64,000 bases of DNA. It comes from Anthoceros angustus. Its lineage: Eukaryota; Streptophyta; Anthocerotopsida; Anthocerotales; Anthocerotaceae. The DNA is taken from the NCBI GenBank assembly GCA_010909165.1, contig MU008171.1, positions 806,001-870,000 of the forward strand. Direction: 5' to 3'. Each line of letters starts with the position of its first letter. Within the stretch, counting starts at the first letter, position 1. Below, piece by piece: positions 12,401 to 23,586 of the stretch. The position numbers were made by a program, and so were the translations under genes. Below the pieces are notes generated by a model. That model had not been told where the DNA came from and ran no database searches. It saw only the letters and a program-made list of their open reading frames with translations.

Positions 12401-15400
12401 TACTCTCCGACCAAAAAGATCTTTGCTTCCAGGTAGGACTAGTTGAAGCAGAGAAACCACGTTCTTAATGACCTGAGGAAAAATCAAGCTACCATGAAGA
12501 AATTGCGACACAAGCTACTTCAAGAACCCTTAGTTATATGGAGAAGAGTATCGGATGGACCTTTTTGCGGTAAAACGCAACTCCATGTACATTGAAGGGC
12601 ATTTTTCTTGCACGAAGAGCTGCTTGGATGGATTTCCCTGTGACCTGAAGGAAAATCAAGATGTATCAGCACAGAGGTACTGAAAATTGCAAAATCACAA
12701 ACGAATTTGCTGGTGGTGGCCAATTTAGTAAAATGCCAGGCAAATTGTGGAACTGGCCTGTCGGCGATACAATATTGCACAGTTGCTGTATGATGTGTAT
12801 GTAGTAGACACATCCATCAGGATATTGTCCACAACATAAGCACATTGTGAAGCTTCAGTCCGGCACTCCCTTACGACAATATGCTTTCAGCTAAGGGAGA
12901 TATAAACACGTTGTGAAAGGAGACAAAAACAGCCAAGTGACTTATATTTGCTATAAAGAAGCCGTCCCTTTATGTCTAGGATACTTTGTCACCAGCGACG
13001 TTCTCAGTAAAGGCTTGCTTTGTTGCACAGCGGTTGATGTTGTTCCGGATGACTGAATGGGCAGCCTCGACAATGCAGCGTGTTGACCTATAATTTTGGT
13101 GGAGTCTCACCTAGCACATCAGACTGTCAAAACTGTGGTCGGGAAGCCAAAATTGCATACACAGAAGACACATCAGACGCTGCATGACTCCAAGACTGGA
13201 TTTTACTTCATTATGATTTGGGAAGTCCTTGCGAAAGCGTTCGAAACCCGTCAAGTTGGCACCATTGAAGCTAAAAATGGACTGTACACAGAAGAAATGC
13301 TTACAACAAGTCGTGGAAAGGCAGGTCTGCAAGGAGCAGAAGACAATCCAATGATACAAACATCCCACATTGGACAAATAGTACCTGGTCATCATCACCA
13401 ACAACGGTAACCCGGTTATGGGAAGCGATCAAACGCAAGAAATCATATTGCATAGCGCTGGTATCTTGAAATTCATCGACTAGCAAATAAGTCCAGGACT
13501 TGTGGCACTCATCTAGAACTGCACATCGCACATGAGTCAGCTCCTTGTTAGAATTCTATTGATCTATATATCCATTTGCATGTGTGGCAGGAAGTAGATG
13601 TACCTTCTGGATGTGCTTCAAGGAGCTTTACAGCAAAGCTTATGAAGTCATGATAGTCAAGAGCATTGCATGTTGCTAGTGCAGCTTCATAGTGCTTCAA
13701 AATATCTGCCTGGATATGACGTTAGCCAAATAGCTGTTTAGTCCATGATCCATTGGTTTGCAGATCAGTGAGTGTGCAGCGAGAGGATGCAAAAGGGCAA
13801 AAGCCTCACGAGCTAGCACTCACCCCAATACGATTCCCAATCTTCTCATAGTCGTTGGACGTCTTACCAGCAGCCTTTGCCTGCAGGGTTTGGCATTAGA
13901 CAAACCGAATGGCTGCTCAGAGCTAAAGAAAACCATTTGATATAACTGTGCAGAACAAAACCAAGACCGACTTTGGATAAGAGAGTGAAGGACAGAACTC
14001 ATGTACACACTTGTGTTACAAATTTCTGCCACTTTCTGGCCTTCTCCTTCCAGATGGCTGGACCTGCACCACTTTCTACCATATTATCAGAAGTGTCTTG
14101 CCTGTCTTCAGCAAGATGAGAAGCAGCAACATTCTTCGACAGTGCCAGCCTTGTAGCCTCTATTACTGCTCTTCTTTGTTGGCCATGTCCATATATCACA
14201 AAATCAGCTGTACGACCCAACCTGACACATTCAGAGGCCATGCACAAAAGATATCAGCATGTAAAAAGCTATTTTGCCTAGTCTAAGACCCATATATATA
14301 ACTGACGAGTAAAAGCAACGTCAACTCTGGGCAGCAGCTCACTTGTCAGCATGTGCTCGGCAAAGTTGCAGGCAGAACGAATGAAAAGTACAGATAGACA
14401 GCTCCTTGGAAGCAGCTTTCCCAACCAGAACTCCCACTCTTTCTCTCATTTCAGTAGCAGCAGCCGTGGTGAATGTCATGGCGAGGATGTCTTTGGGCTG
14501 CACACCCTGCACAGAATGTTGTCATGTGATTTCTATGTAGCAAAGGAACTTGACTAAATTTTCATTCCCCAGGAACGAAATAAGACGGATCACACCTGAG
14601 ACAGTACTTACGTCTCCCAATATTGTCAGCAGTCGAGCTACCATGGTTGAAGTCTGCAATCCAGAGATACAGAAGTTCAGTGTCACCAGATTCAAATTGC
14701 TGAGTAACTCTACGTGTTGAGCCCTACCTTTCCACTTCCTGGTCCAGCCAATATCAGCAAGGGCCTCGAGGAGTCACTTAATGCTGCTTTCTTTTGTGAT
14801 TCGTTCAACTTGCATATATATCCAGGGAGCTTTTCCGTGCCGGTTTCAGCTGATAGGGTCATCCGGTTAGACAAATGGAAGCAAGTGGAGATGTGCTTGA
14901 TAGTCATGACATCTGCTCCCCACTTACAACGGAAAGAAATGCACAAGCAATGGCATTATAGAGGCCAAGCAGATACAGAATTTTGACTAGACATGACACA
15001 TCCCTTACCGCTGCTTAAGACCGGCAGCTCAGAACTCACTCCCAAAGGTTCTGGTCTGACAACACTTGCGGTTGTCAAATCGTTTAAAGCCTCGACCCCT
15101 CCTGCGAAGGATCTCTTTCCCTGATCCTCACCTTCATCGCTCCCACAATCTGCGAGTGACCCAGCTACTGACATACTTGCCCTCTCAGCGCAGAGCCTGT
15201 CAATTTCAAGCAGAGAATTGTCATCAAATTCCGGTGACAGAACCTGAGGAGGTGCAAGCATAGTGCTTTCCCTCCCACATCCAGCTGTTGAATACTCTGT
15301 GCATAGCGTCATACAGTCACTGCCCGGAGCTTGCAACTCTACATCGCAGGCTCTAGGCGTGGCCACTATCACGGCATCATCCACGTGAACCCCCAAATTA

Positions 15401-16213
15401 GAGGACTCTGGCAGACGAGTTTTCCCATGCGTTTCCTTGTCTCCTTGACCTTTGGAGAGCAGTCCTGCTTGGTCCATATTCCTACAGGTTGCAGACTCGT
15501 CTGATTTCCAGACCGTAGCATCCAGTATGCCATGTCTGACCACGGTCTCAAACTGCGAACCACTTCCTGCCGGCCAGGGAGGCACTGAGGGCTCCGTGCC
15601 TGGATAAGAGTTACCCTTCAGCAGCTGGAATCCGTGTGGCGGCTGAAGGGTTTCAGACGTGTGCACGTCAGCCTTTCTCCCATTGACAACCCCTGTCCAG
15701 ACAGTTCGGGGTCCCTGGTTCTCCTTGAGGGAAAAATGTGGTGAAGCACGCAGGCAGTTGGCGGGGAGCTCTCTCAGGGCAAACTCCGACGGGCCATTCA
15801 AACAATGAGGGGAATCCACGGGCCTTTTGAAGCTACTAGTCCTGCATCGGAATCTAACATCAAGGTCACTCACCCAGTCGTAAATTGCTCAACTTGCTAG
15901 AACATTGGAATGAAAATCCACACCTGCCATTCATGCTTGCGGACAGCGCTGCCCTCTTGCGGTTAGCTGGAGACACGGGTCTGTCAGGCTGCACAAAATC
16001 GGGTAAACTTTTTTCCGTTTCAGTGACCGCAGGCTGCTTCTTGGCCAGAATTGCCTTAGCAGCACGAAAGTTGTGCATGATTCGAGCCTGCTGCGCCTGG
16101 GTGAGGCGTGTTTTCCCCTCCTGCTGCGCGACCTGCACAGGAAGGCGCTGCTCCTGCCCACATTCCGGATGAAGAGAAAATGTGCCGGAAGTGGAGAATT
16201 TGTGATGCTCCAT
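9467..16213 (-). CDS. SRS2: SRS2-like UvrD-family DNA helicase
   Basis: Superfamily 1A 3'-5' DNA helicase of the plant SRS2-like type, expected to act in the nucleus on recombination intermediates. I can join about 30 exons with GT-AG introns of roughly 50-110 bp and no stop, giving about 1,260 residues. Exon ends fixed directly: 15924-16213, 15009-15841, 14728-14849, 14612-14653, 14343-14506, 14011-14221, 13824-13880, 13604-13709, 13385-13518, 13207-13281, 12985-13110, 12812-12883, 12561-12644, 12359-12472. The family N-terminal block [18 protein letters not shown] precedes a long low-similarity region (exon 2). Then [10 protein letters not shown] (Q motif), Walker A GPGSGKT across an intron, [45 protein letters not shown] (motif II), [63 protein letters not shown] (motif V), [17 protein letters not shown] (motif VI), [11 protein letters not shown] and the C-terminal [20 protein letters not shown]. 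All catalytic motifs are present. The gene looks intact. Confidence 0.92.
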
Positions 16214-16463
16214 TCAGGAGATCAACAATGGCAATACTACTAAGACCCCTTCACCGTGGGCGCTTGCTTCCCCCTTCCGCCAGCCGCAACACATGTCTCC
16301 GGCTCGGCTCCTCCTTCCACCCACAGTCAGGTCAGTTTGTCACGTTGAGGTGACGGACAAACATTTGAACCAGGGAATTCAAAAAATGACAGTTTAACGG
16401 TTCGATTGTGGAGCTGCACAATTACACGATACGATTCAAAGGTGGAAAAGCATCCGTGGAGAC
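16214..16463. promoter_or_regulatory. 5' flank of the helicase gene
   Basis: A 250-bp stretch between the helicase start codon (16213) and the germin relic. It should hold the helicase promoter on the minus strand. I see no clear TATA box; placement rests on position only. Confidence 0.35.
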
Positions 16464-17492
16464 GTGAATGACCGAGCACTAGCTAGACAGTCCAGCAGCA
16501 GCCCCGCCCAGGCCATCCGCAAGCTTAAGGTGACGCATGTAAATGGAGGTGAGAAGGGTGTTGTTTGCAATCAAGATCGAGCCAAGCAGCTTCCACCCAT
16601 CCGTTCCATCCCACGTCTAGCGATCCCAGCTGTACCCTCACCCTATTCGTGAAGGAATGTATCCGAGTGAAGGAGTCGATTCGAGTCCTACAGATTTTCA
16701 ACTTGACAAGCTCATCCGTTACAACCCGTATGTTTACAAACGTGCAGATTGCAGCTCAAGCTCTGTTCCAGCTGCCCTCCCGCAGTTTGGCTGTTGCCCT
16801 AAACCAAAAACCCAAGCTTGTGAAGAAAATCCGTAAGACACTGTACGACTACCATGCTCCAGTTCTGCAGACATCCAGCAAGTCTGGCTGCATTCCCGGC
16901 CAGGACATCACAACCGACTTCTGAGACGCGCTTCAACGCCAATTCTTCAAACTGCACCTGAATCTCGAATAACTTGTCCATTTTATGTCCGGTAGGTGTT
17001 TGGTTTCCCATCTGGAGTCATGTCAGATGTATGCTACAGTACCAGCTAGCATCAATCTGAATCAAGGAATATGCAAGCGTGCAATTTTGCGTGTGTGCGT
17101 CTCCCTGGACACGCAGCATGCCGATGCAGTTTATTTGGCACTCGTTGTGAGGGTAGGCACTCAAGACGGTTATGCTCATGAATTTGAGTGAACATTGCGT
17201 CGGAAGAGCAGCCCTGGAGGCAAGCCTCCCAGATGTATCTTCCCAAATTTATTTTGATAACATTTTCAGAGCAACGCCGAATCAATGCTGCACAGGCAGC
17301 CGCTGCTACTGGTGACATAGCCTGGGAATGCTGAAAAAGCCGACAAGTTCTGCTGGTCTCCTGAATCGAAACACTGTGATGCTTCATGAAGGATTGGCGG
17401 AGTGGTAGGTTCTGTCTTCCATGGATAACAGAGTTCGAATCGTGTTCTGCCTACACTATATCCAGGATCGTACCGCACGGAAGTATTTTAGG
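16464..17492 (+). pseudogene. Germin-like gene relic (last exon only)
   Basis: The block 16748-16924 is an intact terminal exon of 59 codons: IAAQALFQLPSRSLAVALNQ through SGCIPGQDITTDF and a stop. It differs from the four other germin units by a few codons (KPKLVKKIRK instead of PPKALQKIRK). Upstream, about 16575-16610 resembles the 5' leader of the 22.4-kb copy (GAGCCAAGCAGCTT), but the cupin exons between are gone. Downstream 16925-17490 matches the usual germin 3' flank. It is thus an internally deleted fifth copy. The Mutator-like element begins 10 bp after its recognisable 3' flank ends. Confidence 0.8.
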
Positions 17493-17501
17493 CCTCCAAG
17501 G

Positions 17502-17773
17502 AGCCTGCGTCTCAATCTCCGAAGCAATGAATGCTTCGCGCGTGTGAAGGCTGGCGTGGCATGCCATGCCTCGCCCATCACGATGCTCTCTCATCGTAGT
17601 ATACTTTAAACGCAACACCATGTACAGGTCCATACAGGATGTCACTGCCGTATTTTGCCCAGCACGGCACAACCCAGTATACGCACCCACCACAACGAGG
17701 TTGTGATGTAAACCAACCATGCTTGATTTTAGAACCGTGCGAGAGTATGAACTGAGCGCGGGTGTCTTAAACA
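17502..17773 (+). repeat. MULE left terminal inverted repeat
   Basis: About 272 bp, reverse complement of 21535-21808 with only scattered mismatches over the whole length (for example the inner ends GTTTAAGACACCC and GTTTGAGACACCC after inversion). Confidence 0.88.
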
Positions 17774-17777
17774 AACC

Positions 17778-17882
17778 ATCCCAAAGACAAACAGATTAAC
17801 CTAAACCAACCAAGCACCCAAAGACAAACAGATTAACCTAAACCAAGCACCCAAAGACAAACACATTAACCTAAACCAAGCA
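17778..17882 (+). repeat. Tandem repeat inside the MULE
   Basis: Three copies of a unit of about 35 bp built on AAAGACAAACAGATTAACCT followed by AAACCAAGCACCC, just inside the left terminal repeat. Confidence 0.8.
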
Positions 17883-18259
17883 TTCGGCCAAGCGTTCTTC
17901 CATGGAGTGTCCGCTGAAGGTGCAATTTCAGGGCTTGGTCAATTTCGCACCGAGAATCTAACTTGGCGGTTTTGAAGGATTTGAAGATTGCCTACATTCC
18001 ATGGAATAGAGTAGAAGATTTCATTTCGGTGAAGGCTTCAAATGTGCTGCAAGTTTCTATCGGAAGGATTCAAAGACTCAAAATTCACTACCACCACCAA
18101 TTGTGCCGTCCTTAGACACCGCAATCACATATATCGTACTTTGCAACTTCCAAGTTCTCTACACTAATTTCCCGACCATTTGGTTTCTGGCTTGGTGGCC
18201 TCTGTCCATGTGCTTTCTTTGCCTTAAGTTGAAGCCAAATCTTGGTATTTCTGTGGTGT

Positions 18260-20330
18260 TTCTATGTAGGTATTGGTGTTCATATGGACCGAGGATTTCG
18301 AGTGCTACCACACCCAAGAATGTGCGCATGAAGACCGGATGTATGGCCAATTTTGTTGTGAAGCGATTGCGCTTATTCCTGAAGTTGCTCAAATCCTTCT
18401 TCATGAAGAGGCGAGATCGAGCAGTGATATTTGTCATGGTCCAAGTATGTGGGACACCCTAAATTGTCTAGAGCTCCTTGGATCTCGAAGAGAAAAGGAT
18501 TGGGTTAAACATTGTCTTTATTGCAAGGTATCCGTGTCGGAGATTATGCGTCGGCATGTTGCGTTGTGTACGAGAAGATGAGTCACTACATAGGACATGA
18601 GCGTGGTGGTGACGTCGAGATGACTACATGCGGTAAGGATGTGTTGAACATGAAACGACAAGTGGAAGCGGGTGAGTGGAAACTAGACCGATGATGTAAA
18701 GTCCATCGAGATGTGGCTCAAAGTGAATGCCGACCTTATCTTCCATAGATCGAACTGTGAACCTTTTGTTTTAGGGTTGCAAACTCCTTTCATGCGGATG
18801 TTCATCAAGCATGGTAACAATAGTGTGTTAGCCATGGACGCCACATTTGGTATGAACAAGTATAGGTACCACTTATTTACGGTGATGGTTTTGATCAACA
18901 CCTTAATGGTATTCCGTTGCTTGGGCACTAACACGAGGCTACTATACTTTCTTTGGTATCATGGTTGACGCCACTCGACATGTCGCTCTTACAACATGTG
19001 CAACATGGGTCCCTAGTTGCTTCCTAGTTGATGATTGTTTTAGCGAGATAGGTGCCTTTAAACAGTATGGGGCCAACATACATGTTGTGTTGTGTCTATG
19101 GCATGTAAGGAAGGCTGGCAAACCTTTTAAAGAAGGTAAAGTGCATTATTGCAAGGAAGAAGATTTGGGCAGCTCTTGGAGATCATGTATGTCGAGGCCA
19201 TACACGCAAGATGGTACAACGCATGGGGTAAGGTATTGTTAGAGTTCTTCTACAAGGAGTGGCATGGAAGTCAACCACCTTTTGTTGAGTATTTCAAGAA
19301 GCGGTGGGGTGACTCTATAGGTATTATTCTTTGCCCAAAGTGCACTAGTTTCTTTGTGCGTAAGGGTTGCTTGAATGGATGTTTACATGGTGTCGGTGTG
19401 TGTAATAATGTTTCGCATTTCTTATGCCGGACATGGTTGAAGAACCGCAGGATGTTTCCCCACGGACAAGATACCACGCCCCGCTGGAGGCCTTTCATCG
19501 ATTCTTGAAGGAAAGAGTATCTTTTACCAAGGCTGTGCGGCGTATGGATTGGCTTCTTCATCAACTTGTGAACGAGGTAGCACGGCATTCGGTACCTTGA
19601 TTTCACCAAGACCGGGGTTATGTCAATTTAAAACTCGAGAAGGTATATGAGCATGTTTTGTCCATAGCACCATCCTGACAGGTCATATATTCTGTCAGTG
19701 GGTCTCCGCTGCATATTGCATGTCCTCCGAGGATAGTGACAAGGTTTACGTCATTGAGGCTGCACATTCTCCATGGGCATTTTGTACTTGTGGGATGGAA
19801 AGGATTCATTTGCAAACATGTTGTGAAGGTGCAATGTATGTGGTATATTTGAACATACTTCCGATTATTGCGCCTTGCTTGGTGTACCAATGGATCTTAT
19901 GTTCGGGCACAAGAAGAAGGAAGAACATTACCTGACCTAAATCTTGTTCTGGAGAATGAGATATCACATGATAATCATGTTCAGGATACAACGGCACAAT
20001 ACGGCAATGCTGTTGTCGCACATCTTCCCATCAACCCAGGTAGCTTGGAGGAGTTGAAGCTGAAACGACGTCGAGACTTGGATGCAATCTGTATGGGTAT
20101 TCCAAGCATTGTGGAAGCCAAGCCTGCTATTTTGTTTGAGGTCTCAGCAATAATGGAACAAGCACAACATCGTATTAGGGAAGTTGCCTGTGGACGAGGC
20201 CTCAAGCGAACCGGTATTAGAGGAGTTTGTTCGAATGACGGACCAACCGTTAGTGCGTTTCAAGGGCATTGAAGAACGCTCAAGACCAAGAAGAAAAAGT
20301 GATTACTTTGTGACACCTTTAGGCTAAGGG
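18260..20330 (+). pseudogene. MULE transposase, frameshifted
   Basis: Reading frames change several times, so no intact protein exists. In order: DVKSIEMWLKVNADLIFHRS leading to EPFVLGLQTPFMRMF; LAMDATFGMNKYRYHLF (about 18825-18885) with the first catalytic Asp of the MULE DDE fold; SCFLVDDCFSEIGAFK (about 19012-19060) with the second; VLCLWHVRKA (about 19085-19115), the usual LCxWHV signature; then FYKEWHGSQPPFVEYFKKRW. Near 19783-19835 a SWIM-type zinc finger is visible once a one-base shift is allowed: CTCG then WKGFICKHVVKV (CxC...CxH). These are hallmarks of plant MuDR-type transposases, a family of about 600-800 residues. Confidence 0.83.
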
Positions 20331-20334
20331 CTGA

Positions 20335-20480
20335 AGAATTTTGCAATCGAGGGCTGAAAAATTTTGCAATCGAGGGCTGAAAAATTTTGCAATCGAGGGC
20401 TGAAGAATTTTCAATCGAGGAATTTTGCGAGGAATTTTGCTCGAGGAATTTTGCTCGAGAATTTGTTAGGAATTCGAGGA
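20335..20480 (+). repeat. Short tandem repeat after the transposase
   Basis: Four decaying copies of a roughly 23-bp unit (GGGCTGAAAAATTTTGCAAT then CGA), ending in shortened GAGGAATTTTGCTC units. Confidence 0.85.
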
Positions 20481-20555
20481 ATTTGTTCAGACTGTTTCGA
20501 CCTTGTATAGCCCGGACTTCTTTACTAGGATGTTTTACAAATTAGTACAATAATG

Positions 20556-20632
20556 AAGGCTCGTATGGCTAGAAGGCTACCGTATGGCTAGAAGGCTATG
20601 GCTAGAAGGCTACTGGCTAGAAGGCTATGTAT
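20556..20632 (+). repeat. Short tandem repeat GGCTAGAAGGCTA
   Basis: Four or five copies of (TAT)GGCTAGAAGGCTAC in a row within the MULE 3' region. Confidence 0.85.
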
Positions 20633-21044
20633 GGCAATTTCCTACGAACTCTGATTCAAAAATACGTCCCATCCACGATGTCCCCGCCTTTGCTAGTTGT
20701 CCTCCTCACTTTGGTGAAGACATCAAGACTCCAACCGGCAGGTTTACCGAGGTCACGAGTACCGAGATAGTGGGCTGGCCAAGTGCATCTCCAGACTTAT
20801 ACGAGCCGCCCTCCAAGCGCTTTACCTGCATCATTTCTAGGGCCCTGCAAAGATGAACCTACAAAACACTTCCTCCGACAACAACGTGCTTCCAACAGGC
20901 ATCCCATACTAGCGATGCAATGTTTATCGCTGCCATACTCGGCTCATCACCCACTCTGCATTTGACCCCGAACTTGCCATCCACCGGAATGGAGCCGATC
21001 ACACATCACTCATCGAATTTGAGTGGCGGAAGAGCCATCGACCA

Positions 21045-21535
21045 CAAGGCCCCCAACCCGCCACATCCCCACTCCCCGCCTCCCAAGGCCGCCCGTGGCC
21101 TCCCAAGGCCGCCCACCTGGCCTCCCCGCCTCCCAAGGCCTCCCACCAAGGCCTCCTGCCTCCCCGCCTGCCTCCCAAGGCCTCCCCGCGGCCTCAAGGC
21201 CTCCCAGCCGCCTCCTGCCTCCCCGCCTGCCTCCCCCGCCTCCTCCCCGTGGCCTCCCAGCCGCCCCGCCCTCCTCCCGGCCTCCCCCGCCTCCCCGCCC
21301 CGCGCCTCCGCCCCCGCCTCCCCGCCCCGCCTGCCTCCCCGGCCTCCCTCCCCTCCGCCCCGCGCCCCTCCTCCCGCCTGCGCCTGGCCCGCGCGCCTCC
21401 TCCCCGCCTGCGCCCCGCCCCGCGCCTCCCTCCCTCCCGCCCCGCGCCCCGCGCCTCCCTCCCTCCCCGCGCCCCGCGCCCCGCGCCCTCCTCCCGTCCT
21501 CGCGTCCTCCCTGATCGCTCCTGCCTTCCGTCTTT
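21045..21535 (+). repeat. C-rich low-complexity tract
   Basis: Roughly 490 bp of C-, T- and some G-residues with very few A on this strand, built from CCTCCC, CGCCTGCCTCCC and CCCCGCGC words. It is open in several frames on both strands only because of composition; the Pro/Ala/Arg-rich and Gly/Arg-rich products are not genes. The G-rich minus strand could fold into G-quadruplexes. It abuts the right terminal repeat of the MULE. Confidence 0.85.
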
Positions 21536-21808
21536 AGTTTGAGACACCCGCGCTCAGTTCATACTCTCGCGCACGGTTCTAAAATCAAGCATGGTTGGTT
21601 TACATCACAACCTCGTTGTGGTGGGTGCGTATACTGGGGTTGTGCCGTGCTGGGCAAAATACAGCAGTAACATCCTGTATGGACCTGTACATGGTGTTGC
21701 GTTTAAAGTATACCACGATGAGAGAGCATCGTGATGGGCAAGGCATGGCATGCCACGCCAGCCTTCACACGCGCGAAGCATTGATTGCTTCGGAGATTGA
21801 GACGCAGG
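21535..21808 (-). repeat. MULE right terminal inverted repeat
   Basis: Partner of 17502-17773. The outer end (CGGAGATTGAGACGCAGG) is followed directly by CCTCCAAGG, the second copy of the target duplication. Confidence 0.88.
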
Positions 21809-21817
21809 CCTCCAAGG

Positions 21818-22064
21818 ACCTCCAACAATTCCAAGGGCTAGGGCTCCTGTGGCGGCGGGCCCTACCTCGTCCCGACCACCGCCACGCAAGCACATCGGTA
21901 CATATGTACTTAGGACGGGTAGCCGTGGTGGACCGCGCGATTAAGTAGCCCGACCCAGTGTTGGAATATATACGCAATGATGGGACAGAACAGACTTTGT
22001 TTAGAGTTACCAGACTCTGTTCATTTGCGTGACCAGGCCCTGATCATTTGCGTGACCAAGAGAT
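21818..22064. other. Spacer between MULE and germin cluster
   Basis: No gene seen. It contains CATCGGTACATATGTACTTA, resembling the GTACATATGTACTAAACAAT word in the germin upstream region, so part of it may be old germin flank. Confidence 0.4.
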
Positions 22065-22348
22065 AGCCGGAACAAGAGGTCACCATGGTAAAACATGCGG
22101 CTATGGTGATGGCGGGTCCTACCACGTGGCCGGATGATGTTTCCGCTCAGCCCCATGTACATATGTACTAAACAATCGCTCGGATGTAGGCTCCGCGGCT
22201 TCCGGTGTATGTCCACTTGGGGTCTGAAGTCAAAACATCTGCCAAGTCACGTGTACGGAACTTACCGAGTCCACCGTCAACGGCCATCCGACGTGGCCAG
22301 TGGCAGGCGTCCAGCAGCGCCATCGGCAAGCTCCATCGAGAGGTGCCG

Positions 22349-22356
22349 TATATAAA
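22349..22356 (+). promoter_or_regulatory. TATA box of germin unit A1
   Basis: TATATAAA in the context GTGCCGTATATAAATGG, 223 bp upstream of the germin start codon, conserved in the duplicate at 50777-50784. CACGTG-like and ACGTGGC words lie upstream (about 22120-22130, 22290). Confidence 0.6.
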
Positions 22357-22578
22357 TGGAGCTCAGCAGTCTGTTGTTGGCGGAGCTTGAGCCAAGCAGC
22401 TTGGACCCATCCATAGAGCGACCGCCATCCCATCCCGACTCGGAATTTGAGGCGGTTTCATCTGTGCAAGAGGCGTCGATTCGAGTGGGCAGCTGCGCAT
22501 TGCAAGTGTGCAGTTTGAGAGACAGTAGTAGAAGAGCTGCTGCCGCACACCTCAAGCTTCAACTGGACAATTGAAGGA

Positions 22579-23586
22579 ATGGCGTCCAGGGTGCCGCGCT
22601 GCTCCTCCTGGGCTGGTTGCTTTACAGCCTCGCGATTGCTCCCGGCGTGCGCTCCGATCCCGATCCTCTCACCGACTTCGAAGCTGGCGTGAGGAGTTTG
22701 TTTCTCGCGACGTGTTCAAAAACAACGGCGTCCAGGGACCGGGCGGCATCCGAGCTGACCTCCCGTCGCCAAGTTCCCCGCCCTCGCGAGTTTGCTGCAT
22801 CGCGCGCCAGCAGCAGTAAGCAGTAAGCAGGCCTGGTACTGAAACCACATGCCTGAATTTGATCGGAATTTGGGTGAATGCAGGTCACAGGGAATCACGG
22901 TTGTGAGATTCAAGTTGTTCCCGTGCGGTGAGAACTTGCCGCACACGCACCTGAGGGCAACGGAGGTCCTTACCATGTTGTCGGGCGGGCCGCTCCAGGC
23001 TGGCTTTGTTGACACCAATGGTAAGCGTTGTTGTGAGCATTTAGGCATTGAGTTTGTTGATGAGCAATCCAATTTGTGCGCGCACCAAATTGAATTCCCA
23101 CCTGCTCCTGATGAGGATGGTGAATGAATGTGTGGCAGGAACTGCGCATATCTACATCCTCACACCGGGTGACGTGATCGTCTTCCCTCGTGGATTGCTG
23201 CATTTTGAGTTGAATGTGGGAACCGAGGATGCAGAGTTCATTTCCTCACTCAACAGCGAGAACCCTGGCTCCTTGGTACGTTCGCAGAGACTAGCAAGTT
23301 TGCAGTTGAGACTCTTTTGATAGGGTTTGCAAGCTTGCGAATTGGAGTTCCCATCTTCCACCGCTGCCATGCTCATCCGTTACAACCCGCGGGTGCGTGC
23401 ACTATGCAGATTGCAGCTCAAGCTCTGTTCCAGCTGCCCTCCCGCAGTTTGGCTGTGGCCCTGAACCAGCCACCCAAGGCTTTGCAGAAAATCCGCAAGA
23501 CCCTGTACGACTACCACGCTCCAGTTCTGCAGACATCCAGCAAGTCGGGCTGCATCCCCGGCCAGGACATCACAACCGACTTCTGA
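22579..23586 (+). pseudogene. Germin-like protein A1, frameshifted
   Basis: Cupin protein of the germin-like family: secreted, Mn-binding, often with superoxide dismutase or oxalate oxidase activity in the wall. Four exons: about 22579-22785, 22884-23020, 23139-23275, 23410-23586. Exon 1 has the signal-peptide core LLLGWLLYSLAIAPGV and SDPDPLTDFEAGV, later VFKNNGVQGPGGIRADLP. Exon 2 holds germin box 1 (PHTHLRATEVLTMLSGG) with both His and the Glu; exon 3 holds box 2 (GDVIVFPRGLLHFELN) with its metal-binding His; exon 4 ends QTSSKSGCIPGQDITTDF. Compared with the 51-kb copy, one C is missing after ATGGCGTCC and one G in GGCGTGAGGAG, which puts exon 1 out of frame and creates an early stop. Metal ligands are intact, so the damage is recent or is sequence error. 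Confidence 0.8.

Larger units (their letters stand above)
17502..21808 (+). mobile_element. Mutator-like transposon (MULE), 4.3 kb
   Basis: Defined by long terminal inverted repeats (17502-17773 and 21535-21808) and flanked by the 9-bp direct repeat CCTCCAAGG at 17493-17501 and 21809-21817, the target-duplication length expected of Mutator-like elements. Outer ends read AGCCTGCGTCTC on the left and, inverted, CCTGCGTCTC on the right; the extra AG at the left leaves the exact boundary uncertain by two bases. It carries a broken transposase, a SWIM zinc finger, three short tandem repeats and a GC-rich low-complexity tract. The retained target duplication shows it sits where it landed. Confidence 0.85.

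Noticed and set aside
14956-15873. 305-codon minus-strand ORF as a separate protein
   Set aside because: It is exon 2 of the helicase with intron sequence at both ends.
20920-21547. Long Pro/Ala-rich and Gly/Arg-rich ORFs on both strands
   Set aside because: They come from the C-rich low-complexity tract, which has almost no stop codons in any frame.
22356-22574. 72-codon ORF just upstream of germin A1, conserved at 50784
   Set aside because: Its ATG overlaps the TATA box, so transcription would normally start downstream of it. Treated as promoter/leader sequence.
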